Shown piece by piece: positions 35,014 to 43,820 of a stretch of DNA of 64,000 nt. Position 1 is the stretch's first letter; every line of letters starts with the position of its first letter. The DNA comes from Nitrospinaceae bacterium (GTDB lineage: Bacteria > Nitrospinota_A > UBA7883 > JAJDBK01), in the NCBI GenBank assembly GCA_029261405.1, contig JAJDBK010000017.1, positions 1-64,000 on the forward strand, given 5' to 3'. A model generated the notes under the pieces. That model saw only the letters and a list, made by a program, of their open reading frames with translations, was not told the DNA's origin and searched no databases. The position numbers and the translations under genes were made by a program.

Positions 35014-36180
35014 ATGGCCAACGACCTCGCCGGTACCCATATACTTGTCATTGACAACGCCTCTGAAGTCAGGAGCCTTCGAAAGTCCTTGAACGACGAG
35101 GGGTTCTTTAAACTCTCAGACATGTCCGACGGACTGAAAGTCCTTACCGGAATCAAAAAAGACAAGCCGGAGGTGGTTGTATGCAACCAGCATATACCAC
35201 GCTACTCCGGTGTCCAGATCTTCAAGTCGATCTCGGGCGACAAAGAGCTGGCGAACATAAAATTCATTATGACCACCCCGAAACTTTCCAAACGGGAGCG
35301 GGATGAGCTTGTAAGTCAGGGCATAAGGAATATCCTCGAACGACCATTCTCCGACGAGGCGTTACGCGACCTCATTTTCAGTCTCTTCGGCATTGCGGTC
35401 GAGGATATGGAGAGTGTAGCTGAAGAGTTTTATAAAGACGGGATGGAGCTTTTCAAAGGGAAAGACTTCGAAAAAGCCCTGACCACTTTCAAAAACGCCA
35501 ATGACGCATTTGAATGCGCTGAGTATTTTTATATGCAAGGGCGTTGTTACATCGAGTTGGAAATGTGGGATCAGGCCATTGCCGGGTTAAAGAACACCAT
35601 CCGAGTTGAACGCAATTACAAGGATGTGGACAAATACATGGGGATGGCCTTGCGGGCGAAAGAGGACATGGGCGGCGCGCTAGAGAGCCTGGAGCGCGCT
35701 TCCAAACAGCCGGACGCAACAGCCGAGACTCATGTGGAGCTTGGTAAAACCTATCTTTCCACAGACCAGATACCAAAAGCCGACGAGTCTTTCAGAAAAG
35801 CCACCGATATGGATTCGGGCAATGTGGATATCAGAATCCAGATCGGTAACGCCTACCTTGACAAGGGTGTTTTCGATAAGGCGGAAGACACCTTTGGCGA
35901 CGCCATCGGGATGAGTCCTGATACCATCCAGCTCTACAACAGGATGGCTATCGCCTTGAGAAAACAGGGAAAACACCGGGAGGCGATCAATATCTACATC
36001 AAGGCCCTCAAAATCACATGTAAAGATGAAGCCCTCTATTTCAACCTGGCCAGGGCCCTGCACGAGGCGGGAGAGAAGGAGAAAGCGATCAAATCGCTTA
36101 ATATGGCCATCAAGCTTGACCCGGAGTTCACTGAAGCGATTGAGCTTAAAATTGAATATATTTCGGATAAAAAAGCATAA
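35014..36180 (+). CDS. Pseudo-receiver domain protein with TPR repeats
   Basis: Residues about 8-130 are a CheY-like receiver and residues about 140-388 contain around six TPR units (for example EKALTTFKNANDAFECAEYF and HREAINIYIKALKI). The phospho-acceptor aspartate is replaced by N58 (VVVCNQHIP), the acidic pair is D14-N15, and the conserved KPF lysine is Arg. It is therefore unlikely to be phosphorylated and probably serves as a scaffold. Such receiver-TPR proteins occur near motility genes in deltaproteobacterial groups; the partner is unknown. Confidence 0.75.
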   Translation: MANDLAGTHILVIDNASEVRSLRKSLNDEGFFKLSDMSDGLKVLTGIKKDKPEVVVCNQHIPRYSGVQIFKSISGDKELANIKFIMTTPKLSKRERDELVSQGIRNILERPFSDEALRDLIFSLFGIAVEDMESVAEEFYKDGMELFKGKDFEKALTTFKNANDAFECAEYFYMQGRCYIELEMWDQAIAGLKNTIRVERNYKDVDKYMGMALRAKEDMGGALESLERASKQPDATAETHVELGKTYLSTDQIPKADESFRKATDMDSGNVDIRIQIGNAYLDKGVFDKAEDTFGDAIGMSPDTIQLYNRMAIALRKQGKHREAINIYIKALKITCKDEALYFNLARALHEAGEKEKAIKSLNMAIKLDPEFTEAIELKIEYISDKKA

Positions 36181-36230
36181 ACTCGCTCCCCTGTTCAACC
36201 ACGGCTGTCTCCATGCATTATACTATTCCA

Positions 36231-36264
36231 AACCAGAATAACTTCATATAACCAGAACAACTTC
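36231..36264 (+). repeat. Two direct 15-bp repeats before the cNMP-binding-like gene
   Basis: AACCAGAATAACTTC (36231-36245) and AACCAGAACAACTTC (36250-36264) differ at one base and are 19 bp apart, just upstream of the next ribosome site. They could be paired regulator half-sites or a slippage duplication. Confidence 0.5.
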
Positions 36265-36282
36265 GCATTTGGGAGAGAGCTG

Positions 36283-36783
36283 ATGAACACTGAAACAATA
36301 AAAGCCGGTCAATGGGTTTTCACCGAAGGAACGGTTCCACAATATTTCTTTTTCAAGTTGCTAAGTGGTGACGTGTCGATCTACAAGCGTGGCAGGAAAA
36401 TCCGTAGTCTGACGATAGAAGAGGGATCCAAGCCGATCATGCTCGGTGTCTCTGCGGCGTTGCGTGACGACCGGTTGCATATGGCTTCTGTAAAGGCGGA
36501 CTCCGATATCGTGGTTGAAAGATTGAATATCGATCATATCAGGGGTGTGCTGGCCAATGAAATGCCAGATAACCTGAAAAAAAACCTCGCTATCATGATG
36601 GAGTCGATCGGGGCGGGTAACGAGATCGTCAGCCTTATCACAAGGTTTGAGGAGTTGGAAAGACCCGACACGGTAATACCCGAAAGTATGCCGGAAGAAG
36701 CGCGGGAAATCCTGGGTGAGGTAAAGCGGCTTTACCAGTTGATAACCGCCGATGTGGACAAGATTATCGCCAGGAACAAATAA
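36283..36783 (+). CDS. Cyclic-nucleotide-binding-like (cupin) domain protein
   Basis: A 166-residue protein. The first 110 residues have the CRP-like beta-roll pattern (IKAGQWVFTEGTVPQYFFFK, then LLSGDVSIYK). The phosphate-binding cassette residues (GE and RxA) are not preserved, so cAMP binding is doubtful. There is no DNA-binding domain; the C-terminus is helical. It sits between the pseudo-receiver/TPR gene and polA. Confidence 0.65.
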   Translation: MNTETIKAGQWVFTEGTVPQYFFFKLLSGDVSIYKRGRKIRSLTIEEGSKPIMLGVSAALRDDRLHMASVKADSDIVVERLNIDHIRGVLANEMPDNLKKNLAIMMESIGAGNEIVSLITRFEELERPDTVIPESMPEEAREILGEVKRLYQLITADVDKIIARNK

Positions 36784-36820
36784 GTGGCCCTCTTTATGAG
36801 CCTATGACGTTATTTCCGGG

Positions 36821-39454
36821 ATGAGTGGTCGTCCGAAACTATGTGTCATAGACGGCGCCGGTTATTATTATCGGGCTTTTTTCGGGATACGTAGCGCCCT
36901 TTCAAATTCGAAGGGTCTCCCGACCAACGCTGTCTATGGTTTCGCCACCATGTTAAGGCGAATTCTGAAGGAGGAGCGTCCCGACCATATCGTCGTCGCC
37001 TTGGACTCCAAAGAGAAAACCTTCCGCCACGATATCTACGATCAGTACAAGGCGAACCGCCCGGAAATGCCAAAAGAGCTGTCGATTCAGCTTCCATACA
37101 TTGACAGTTTGATCGACGCTCTTAACATAAAGACCTTGAAGGTACCCGGATTCGAGGCGGACGACATTATCGGCGCTGTGGCTGTGAAGGGGGCGGAAGA
37201 TGGTTTCGATGTGGTTATAGCCACGTCGGACAAGGATATGGCCCAGCTTGTCCGGCCCGGGATAACGCTTTTTGATTCAATGAAAGACAAACACCTCGAC
37301 GAGGCGGGAGTTCAAGAAAAATTTGGTGTTCCCCCTTCCCGAATCATAGATCTGCTCGGACTGATGGGTGACACGTCGGACAATATTCCGGGAGTGCCGG
37401 GAGTGGGGGGGAAGACGGCCCTTGCTCTTGTAAAAGAATTTGGCGCCCTGGAGGCTGTTCTCGAATCAGCCGAATCGGTTTCACGCAAAAAAGTCAGGGA
37501 AAACCTTATCGAATATAAGGAACAGGCGTTGTTATCAAAGCGCCTGGCTACGATCTCCCTTGATGCGCCGGTCGGTTTCGATCCTGACGGATGGAAAGTT
37601 GTCGAACCTGATCTCCCGAAACTTAAAGCGCTCTATTCCGAACTCGAATTCATCAGCCTGCTGAAAGATATAGAAGGGGAGCGGGCGCCACAGCCGGTTG
37701 AATACACTCTGGTGTCAGATGAAGATTCGCTGGCGGATACGCTCGATACCTTGAGCGCAATGGATGTTATCTCCATAACCACCTACCCGGACTCCCTCGA
37801 CTCAACAGAGGCTAAACTTGCCGGGTTGGCGATTGGCGGCGATAGAGCCGGAAATTGGTACATCCCTGTTGTGGACAATCTGGACTCGCTAAAGAAGCTG
37901 TTTGAGAATGACCAGATAAAAAAGATCGGACCCGACCTTAAAAAGACAGCCAACCTTCTTGCCACATCGGGAATCAGGTTTGCGGGGGGAGACTTCGACA
38001 CCGGCGTTGCCGGATACCTGCTAGATCCTTCCGGGGCGTGCGACCTGACGGCCCTTGCGATATCACGGCTCGGAGAGACGATGATAACGGAGAGTGCGAT
38101 TCTTGGTTCTGGTGTGAAGAGAACCACCATTAACAATGCGCCCCTCGACTCGTCCGCCCCTTTCGCAACCTCCCAGGCCGCTATGGCGTTTCGTCTGGCG
38201 GCGCTTTTACAGGAGGAACTGAAACAAAAGTCGCTGTTACAGTTGTTTGAGGAGATTGAAATCCCGTTAATTGCAACCCTTGCCAGAATTGAACAAAACG
38301 GAGTGCTCATAGACGAAAAGAGGCTCGCCGACCTGTCAAATCGGATGGGAGAGCGGGTATCGGTTCTTGAGGAGAAGATAGAAGAGTCAGCGGGGGAGAA
38401 ATTTAATGTCAACTCACCAAAACAACTTGGGGAGATTCTTTTCGACAAACTCCTCCTGCCGGGCGGTAAAAAGAAAAAAACAGGCTATTCGACCAGCCAG
38501 GATACGCTGGAACGGTTAAAGGACCTGCACGAACTACCCTCTCTGGCCCTCGAATACCGGAAGCTGACCAAGCTGAAAAACACATATATCGACGCATTGC
38601 CGAAGATGATAAACCGTCGAACAGGAAGGATTCACACTTCGTATAATCAGACGGTGACCGCCACCGGCCGACTATCCTCCTCCGACCCGAACCTTCAGAA
38701 TATCCCGATCCGCACCGAAGCGGGCCGTGAGATCAGGCGTTCGTTCATTCCGGCTGAAGGGTACAAGCTGGTATCAGCCGATTATTCACAGATCGAACTA
38801 CGCCTGCTGGCCCATTTTTCGGGAGAGCCTGCGCTCGTGGAGGCGTTTTCCAATAATGAAGACGTTCATTCCTCGACAGCAAGCCGTATCTTTGGTGTGG
38901 ACCCGGCGTTCGTGACTTCAGATATGCGGGCTGTGGCAAAGACTGTTAACTTCGGTGTCATATATGGCCAGACCGCCTTTGGTCTTTCGCAGGAGTTGAA
39001 CATTCCGAGAGGGTCGGCCCAGCGATATATCGACGGCTATTTTGCACGCCATCCGGGGATCAGCGCATATATAAACAGAACGGTGGCGGAGGCGAAAAGA
39101 CTCGGTTACGTCACAACAATCATGGGGCGCAAAAGGTATCTACCCGATCTTTTGGCAAGCAATAAGATGACCCGCCAGTTCGCCGAACGAAACGCCGTCA
39201 ATACTCCTATGCAAGGTTCGGCGGCTGACCTTATCAAAAAGGCGATGATCGATATCGACAGGTTGCTTGCGCGGGAGGGGCATACGTCGATGATGATCCT
39301 GCAGGTCCACGACGAACTGGTTTTTGAAATACCGGAAGGAGATGTGGAGAGGCTGATTCCTCTCATCCGCTCCGGCATGGAGGAAGTTTTCGAGTTGAAA
39401 GTTCCGTTGGTTGTGGATATCGGCATAGGGGATGACTGGGAGGCGGCGCATTAA
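36821..39454 (+). CDS. polA: DNA polymerase I with degenerate proofreading domain
   Basis: 877 residues. A 5'-3' exonuclease covers about 1-290 (FEADDIIGA and GDTSDNIPGVPGVGGKTA). The 3'-5' exonuclease-like domain is at about 300-480 and the polymerase domain at about 490-877. Polymerase motifs A (DYSQIELRLLAHFSG), B (KTVNFGVIYG) and C (QVHDELVFE) are intact. The DxE of exonuclease motif I is missing (ISITTYPDS) and the motif II aspartate is replaced (GPDLKKTANLL), so proofreading is likely lost, as in many bacterial PolA proteins. It acts in Okazaki fragment processing and repair. Confidence 0.96.
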   Translation: MSGRPKLCVIDGAGYYYRAFFGIRSALSNSKGLPTNAVYGFATMLRRILKEERPDHIVVALDSKEKTFRHDIYDQYKANRPEMPKELSIQLPYIDSLIDALNIKTLKVPGFEADDIIGAVAVKGAEDGFDVVIATSDKDMAQLVRPGITLFDSMKDKHLDEAGVQEKFGVPPSRIIDLLGLMGDTSDNIPGVPGVGGKTALALVKEFGALEAVLESAESVSRKKVRENLIEYKEQALLSKRLATISLDAPVGFDPDGWKVVEPDLPKLKALYSELEFISLLKDIEGERAPQPVEYTLVSDEDSLADTLDTLSAMDVISITTYPDSLDSTEAKLAGLAIGGDRAGNWYIPVVDNLDSLKKLFENDQIKKIGPDLKKTANLLATSGIRFAGGDFDTGVAGYLLDPSGACDLTALAISRLGETMITESAILGSGVKRTTINNAPLDSSAPFATSQAAMAFRLAALLQEELKQKSLLQLFEEIEIPLIATLARIEQNGVLIDEKRLADLSNRMGERVSVLEEKIEESAGEKFNVNSPKQLGEILFDKLLLPGGKKKKTGYSTSQDTLERLKDLHELPSLALEYRKLTKLKNTYIDALPKMINRRTGRIHTSYNQTVTATGRLSSSDPNLQNIPIRTEAGREIRRSFIPAEGYKLVSADYSQIELRLLAHFSGEPALVEAFSNNEDVHSSTASRIFGVDPAFVTSDMRAVAKTVNFGVIYGQTAFGLSQELNIPRGSAQRYIDGYFARHPGISAYINRTVAEAKRLGYVTTIMGRKRYLPDLLASNKMTRQFAERNAVNTPMQGSAADLIKKAMIDIDRLLAREGHTSMMILQVHDELVFEIPEGDVERLIPLIRSGMEEVFELKVPLVVDIGIGDDWEAAH

Positions 39455-39525
39455 ATTTACGCCTCATGGCAATCGTATGCGACAATGGAAAATTATTTTT
39501 TTTTCCAAACCCACAGGAGTATGCC

Positions 39526-40782
39526 ATGCCTGTTTTTCCATGTGACTTTCCGTCCCGGTTTCGCACCCTGCTGTTGATGGTTCTGTTTACGTTGGGCGCT
39601 TGTTCAGGCGGAGGGGGAGGCGGCGACGGCGACTCTTCAGACAGCTCCACCGATACAGGAACCGGCGACAGCAGATCAAGAAACCTCGTAGCCTCAATCA
39701 CTCTCGGAGGGCTTCAGTCCGCATGGATAGACCCGGTCTCCCTCACCATGGGTGGTGGTAACGTCAACGAGATGGTCTTTTCGAGCGACGTTCCGATCTA
39801 TATTGATGGCGTGCGCACAGGTGACACCACCTATTACGAATTCGACATCACCGGCAATCTGCTGGCGGAGGGGGATTACAGGTACTGGTTCATGGGAGTC
39901 TGGGACCCCTCCCTGCTCGGCGGTTCACCCAGCGTGGTTCTCCCTCCGGCGCAGTTCCATGCGGGAGCGTTTCCGAGCGGCTCTTACAGTTTTAAAATCT
40001 CAAACCCCCAGAACGCAACGGCAACGATAAACATCTATAACTCGAGGAAGGACGACACCAACCTCGGTTCAGGAGCGCTTGCTCTCAACTTCTTCGTATA
40101 CAGCCTCGCAGGTGAGGCTAATGGTCTGCTCGACAGCGAGAGCGACGCCGCCATCATTCAAACGTACATGAACAATATTTTCGGTCAGGCGGGAATAAAC
40201 ATAGGTTCGATTAACCTCGAATTTCGGCAGGACGTAAACGCTTTTGTGCAGGTCCAGTCCGAGGCCGGAATGTTGGCGTTCCTCGAAACAGCGTCTAGAG
40301 GAAGCGCGGGCCGGTCCGATTACGGAATAAACTGCTTTATCATGCCGAAACTCTACCGGGGAACGCTGGGGCTGGATGGCGCCATACCTGGCCCCGGATC
40401 GGTTCACGGCACGGCGGCCTCCGGTCTGATCGCCCAGGCCGCTTCGATGCGCTACGCCGCCTCCGGCTATTCGGTAAAAGATACCGATCAATACATTCTG
40501 GCGAAAATCCTTGCCCATGAGATAGGTCACTACCTGGGCTTATTCCACACCACGGAGAGAGATGGCTCTGCGATCCCCACCCTTGCCGACACACCAAAAT
40601 GTACCCCTGAGAACGATACAGACGATGACGGCGCTGTTTCGGGACCAGAATGCAGGGGGTTAGGCGCCGAATCGCTGATGTTCTGGACTTTCGATCTTGA
40701 CCTGGTTCTTTCCGGAGATTTCCAGATCGGCATGTCGAGCCAGGAGAGTCAGGTCGCAAACACACATCCATCTGTCTATTAA
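39526..40782 (+). CDS. Zinc metalloprotease-like lipoprotein
   Basis: A 418-residue exported protein. AGGAG precedes the ATG at 39526. The signal peptide ends in the lipobox TLGACSGG, followed by a Gly/Asp/Ser-rich linker. HEIGHYLGLFH matches the metzincin zinc motif HExxHxxGxxH, and an MxW segment (SLMFW) lies about 55 residues further, where a Met-turn is expected. It is probably a surface or periplasmic endopeptidase. The substrate is unknown. Confidence 0.75.
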   Translation: MPVFPCDFPSRFRTLLLMVLFTLGACSGGGGGGDGDSSDSSTDTGTGDSRSRNLVASITLGGLQSAWIDPVSLTMGGGNVNEMVFSSDVPIYIDGVRTGDTTYYEFDITGNLLAEGDYRYWFMGVWDPSLLGGSPSVVLPPAQFHAGAFPSGSYSFKISNPQNATATINIYNSRKDDTNLGSGALALNFFVYSLAGEANGLLDSESDAAIIQTYMNNIFGQAGINIGSINLEFRQDVNAFVQVQSEAGMLAFLETASRGSAGRSDYGINCFIMPKLYRGTLGLDGAIPGPGSVHGTAASGLIAQAASMRYAASGYSVKDTDQYILAKILAHEIGHYLGLFHTTERDGSAIPTLADTPKCTPENDTDDDGAVSGPECRGLGAESLMFWTFDLDLVLSGDFQIGMSSQESQVANTHPSVY

Positions 40783-40796
40783 CGGATAATACAAAT

Positions 40797-41333
40797 ATGA
40801 GATATTTATTGTTGGCGGTGGCGTTGATGACGCTCATCCCGGTAACCAGCCCGGCTCAGGAGGTTCAGGTCACGAAGAAAAACCTGGTCTCTGTACTTTC
40901 CGGCTACCACGAGGCGCCGGGTGAAGAGTATTGGCGAAATCTGGAACCTGAGACTACAAAAACCACACTGATCGATATAGCCACAGACACTACTGTGTTT
41001 ACCATCGCAAGAGCGAGAGCCTTGCTGGCTTTGCAATACTTTGCGGACGATGAATCGATGGCGGTAGTAGCGGAGAGGGCTGTAAACGACCCGGTTCCGT
41101 ATATGAGAGCTACAGCGGTGGAGGCCCTTTCCGATATGAAAGGGGAGAAGCGGGTTGAACTGCTCTCGAAAACCTTGTCCGACAAGGAGTTGATGGTCCG
41201 GCTGACAGCGATAAACAGCCTCAAAACTATCGGAACGGCGGAAGCCAGATCAGCCCTTGAGAATCACAACGGTGTGGAGACCGATAAAAGCGCCCGTGAA
41301 ATAATCGGCAAGGCTTTATCTGAAATGAAGTGA
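40797..41333 (+). CDS. Periplasmic HEAT-repeat protein
   Basis: A 178-residue protein with a signal peptide (MRYLLLAVALMTLIP, then SPAQ) and two to three HEAT-like repeats (PYMRATAVEALSDM, then LMVRLTAINSLKTIG). It is probably a protein-protein scaffold. It lies 14 bases after the metalloprotease gene and is likely co-transcribed, suggesting a linked exported role. Confidence 0.7.
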   Translation: MRYLLLAVALMTLIPVTSPAQEVQVTKKNLVSVLSGYHEAPGEEYWRNLEPETTKTTLIDIATDTTVFTIARARALLALQYFADDESMAVVAERAVNDPVPYMRATAVEALSDMKGEKRVELLSKTLSDKELMVRLTAINSLKTIGTAEARSALENHNGVETDKSAREIIGKALSEMK

Positions 41334-41338
41334 GCGGA

Positions 41339-42625
41339 CTACTTTCTTCTGTTTTTGCTCTGTAAAATAGCCGATTCTCGTCCTTGATTTAAAGGTTTGT
41401 AATATTCCACACCTTCAAGCTCCGTGGGCAGGTATTGTTGCGTCACTTCATGTCCCGGATAGTCGTGGGGATAGAGATAACGCCCCTCCTCCGACCGGTT
41501 TTTGTTGACCTTTTCCCTTAGATGGTTTGGAACCGGGTAGCTTTTTCCGTTGCCGGTCACATCGTATAGCGCCGATTTGATCGCCTGATATGCGGAGTTG
41601 CTCTTGGGGGCTGTAGCGATATGGATTGTGGCCTGGGCCAGAGATATCCCGCATTCCGGCATTCCGATCTTCTCCACCACGTTCATGACCGATGTGGCTA
41701 CAAGCAGAGCCGCCGGATCGGCCAGCCCCACGTCTTCAGACGCCGTTACCACCAGTCTTCGGGCTATGAACATCGGATCCTCACCACCCGCCAACATCTT
41801 CGCCAGCCAGTAGATAGCGGCGTCCGGGTCGGAGCCACGCAGTGATTTCTGGAACGCCGACGCATGGTCGTAATGCTCCTGGGAGCTTTTATCGTAAAGG
41901 ATGGTCGAGTCGCGGGTCAGTTCATCGACAAGATCAACATCGATCATAGATCGTGTGTTACAGACATTTGAAAGGGCCTGGACAAGGTTGAGAGCTATTC
42001 TTCCGTCACCCGCCGATTTGTCGGCGATCCGTTCTTTAATCGTGTCGTTGAGTAATTCTCCGAATAGAGGGTCAAAACCCCCTTCGTTGAGCGCCCGGTC
42101 GATGATGGTTCTTATCTCTTCACGTTTGAGCCGTTTTAACCGGTATATGCCGAGTCGGCTTCGTAAAGCCGGTATCACCGCAAGCGCCGGATTTTCTGTA
42201 GTGGCGCCGAGCAGTCCAATCGCGCCCGATTCCAGGTGTGGCAGTATGGCGTCCTGTTGCACCTTTCCAAACCGGTGGATTTCGTCAATAAAGAGAATGG
42301 TTTTTTTTCCGGACAGCCGCCATTTCTCACCGGCTTTATCCACAGCCGACCTTATATCCTTTACACCCGACTGGACCGCGCTCCTCTCGATCAGATGGAA
42401 ATCCCCGATCCGGGCCACAATCCGGGCGAGAGTCGATTTTCCCGAGCCGGGAGGACCCCAGAAGATGGCGGCCATGAGAGTTCCACCGACAATCCTCTCC
42501 CGCAAAGCGGTACCTTCACCTACCAGTTCATCTTGCCCGACAAACTTTTCCAGTCTGTCTGGACGCATCCTGTCGGCAAGCGGTTGCAACGGTTTTGCCG
42601 GGACAGATTGATCGAAAAGTTCCAT
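41339..42625 (-). CDS. rarA: Replication-associated recombination protein RarA (MgsA) ATPase
   Basis: AAA+ clamp-loader-like ATPase acting at stalled forks. Walker A GPPGSGKSTLARIVA and Walker B ILFIDEIHRFGKVQQD are present, followed by the ATTENPA sensor region and the C-terminal tetramerisation domain with DDPMF-like GGEDPMFIARRLV. 428 residues from the ATG at 42625; an ATG two codons earlier is possible. Convergent with the HEAT-repeat gene. Confidence 0.95.
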   Translation of the reverse strand: MELFDQSVPAKPLQPLADRMRPDRLEKFVGQDELVGEGTALRERIVGGTLMAAIFWGPPGSGKSTLARIVARIGDFHLIERSAVQSGVKDIRSAVDKAGEKWRLSGKKTILFIDEIHRFGKVQQDAILPHLESGAIGLLGATTENPALAVIPALRSRLGIYRLKRLKREEIRTIIDRALNEGGFDPLFGELLNDTIKERIADKSAGDGRIALNLVQALSNVCNTRSMIDVDLVDELTRDSTILYDKSSQEHYDHASAFQKSLRGSDPDAAIYWLAKMLAGGEDPMFIARRLVVTASEDVGLADPAALLVATSVMNVVEKIGMPECGISLAQATIHIATAPKSNSAYQAIKSALYDVTGNGKSYPVPNHLREKVNKNRSEEGRYLYPHDYPGHEVTQQYLPTELEGVEYYKPLNQGRESAILQSKNRRK

Positions 42626-42730
42626 TCTCATAATTACCGGAAAAAGGGCCGGACAGATCGAATGCTTGACACAGCCCTTCTATATAGAGGAAAATTTTCC
42701 CATGGGTATCAGTCTTGACCGTTGCCAAAC

Positions 42731-42850
42731 ATGGTAACAGATAACATAGCCGTTTACAGCATCGCTGAATGTTCGTTTAAACCCTCCCAGGGTAAAGACT
42801 CTTCCTCCGTGCGCGCTTTCGTAGAAGAGAAAATTACGCCTTATGAATGA
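42731..42850 (+). CDS. Possible 39-residue leader peptide before phoH
   Basis: A short frame starting MVTDNIAVYS and ending PYE; its stop codon overlaps the phoH start region. The arrangement would allow translational coupling, but no ribosome site is evident and composition alone does not prove coding. Confidence 0.25.
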   Translation: MVTDNIAVYSIAECSFKPSQGKDSSSVRAFVEEKITPYE

Positions 42851-43820
42851 GCTGGACCTGGACCTGCTCGGTTTTCTTCAGGAGATCGCCGGGGCGAAAG
42901 ATAAAAACCTCAAGACGATAGAAAAACGGTTTGATGTCCAGATTCTGAGCCGGGACGGAAAGATCAGAGTCAGGGGGGAAGACGAAGAGAAGACCGAAAA
43001 CGCTGGTAAACTGCTACAGCAACTCTCCAAAATCGTGCGATCGGGTGAAAACGTCGAACCTGGCGATCTGAAACATATGATTAACGCCTTCTGCGAAGAC
43101 CCGACTTTCGATGTGGGTGAGGTGTTCAGCGAAAAAATCAGGTTGCACACCGGCAAAGGGGATGTCTCGCCCAGATCGAAATCGCAGTACGAATATGTCA
43201 GCGCCATGCGCAACTACGATGTCGTACTCGCCATCGGTCCGGCTGGAACCGGAAAAACGTATCTGGCCATGGCGGCGGCCATCTCCGATCTGCTCAGAAA
43301 ACGGGTCAGCAGGATCATCCTGACCCGGCCTGCGGTGGAAGCTGGTGAAAGTCTCGGTTTTCTCCCGGGCGACCTCTACGAAAAGGTCACACCATATATA
43401 CGACCCTTGCACGACGCTCTTTTCGACATGCTCGACGCCGACCGGGTGAACAGCATGATGGAACAAGGGCTTATCGAAATCGCTCCTCTGGCTTATATGC
43501 GGGGGAGGACGCTCAACGACGCTTTTATTATTCTGGACGAAGCGCAAAACTCCACTTGCGAACAGATGAAGATGTTTCTGACCCGGCTCGGGCGCAGTTC
43601 CAAGGTAGTTGTGACAGGAGACATCACCCAGATAGACCTGCCTTCCTCCAGAAAATCGGGACTTGTGTTCATCAGTTCGGTTCTCAAGGATGTGGAAGGG
43701 CTTAAAATCGTTAACTTTACGGAAAAAGATGTGGTGCGCCACCCACTGGTTCGAAAGATCCTGGAGGCCTACGACCAGTATGAAAACCGTGATACATCAT
43801 CGACCGGGAATAATTCATGA
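42843..43820 (+). CDS. ybeZ: PhoH-family ATPase (PhoH-like, ybeZ type)
   Basis: A 325-residue P-loop NTPase. The N-terminal KH-like region spans about residues 1-95. Walker A GPAGTGKTYLAMAAA lies near 132-146 and Walker B FIILDEAQN near 222-230. GDITQIDLP also matches the family. The position before the HD-phosphohydrolase and ybeY genes is conserved widely and implies a role in rRNA/ribosome maturation or RNA turnover. Its stop overlaps the next ATG. Confidence 0.93.
   Translation: MNELDLDLLGFLQEIAGAKDKNLKTIEKRFDVQILSRDGKIRVRGEDEEKTENAGKLLQQLSKIVRSGENVEPGDLKHMINAFCEDPTFDVGEVFSEKIRLHTGKGDVSPRSKSQYEYVSAMRNYDVVLAIGPAGTGKTYLAMAAAISDLLRKRVSRIILTRPAVEAGESLGFLPGDLYEKVTPYIRPLHDALFDMLDADRVNSMMEQGLIEIAPLAYMRGRTLNDAFIILDEAQNSTCEQMKMFLTRLGRSSKVVVTGDITQIDLPSSRKSGLVFISSVLKDVEGLKIVNFTEKDVVRHPLVRKILEAYDQYENRDTSSTGNNS

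Noticed and set aside
42664-42690. TTGACA upstream of phoH as a promoter
   Set aside because: The -35-like hexamer at 42666 has no -10 at suitable spacing; TATAGA is only 11 bases away.
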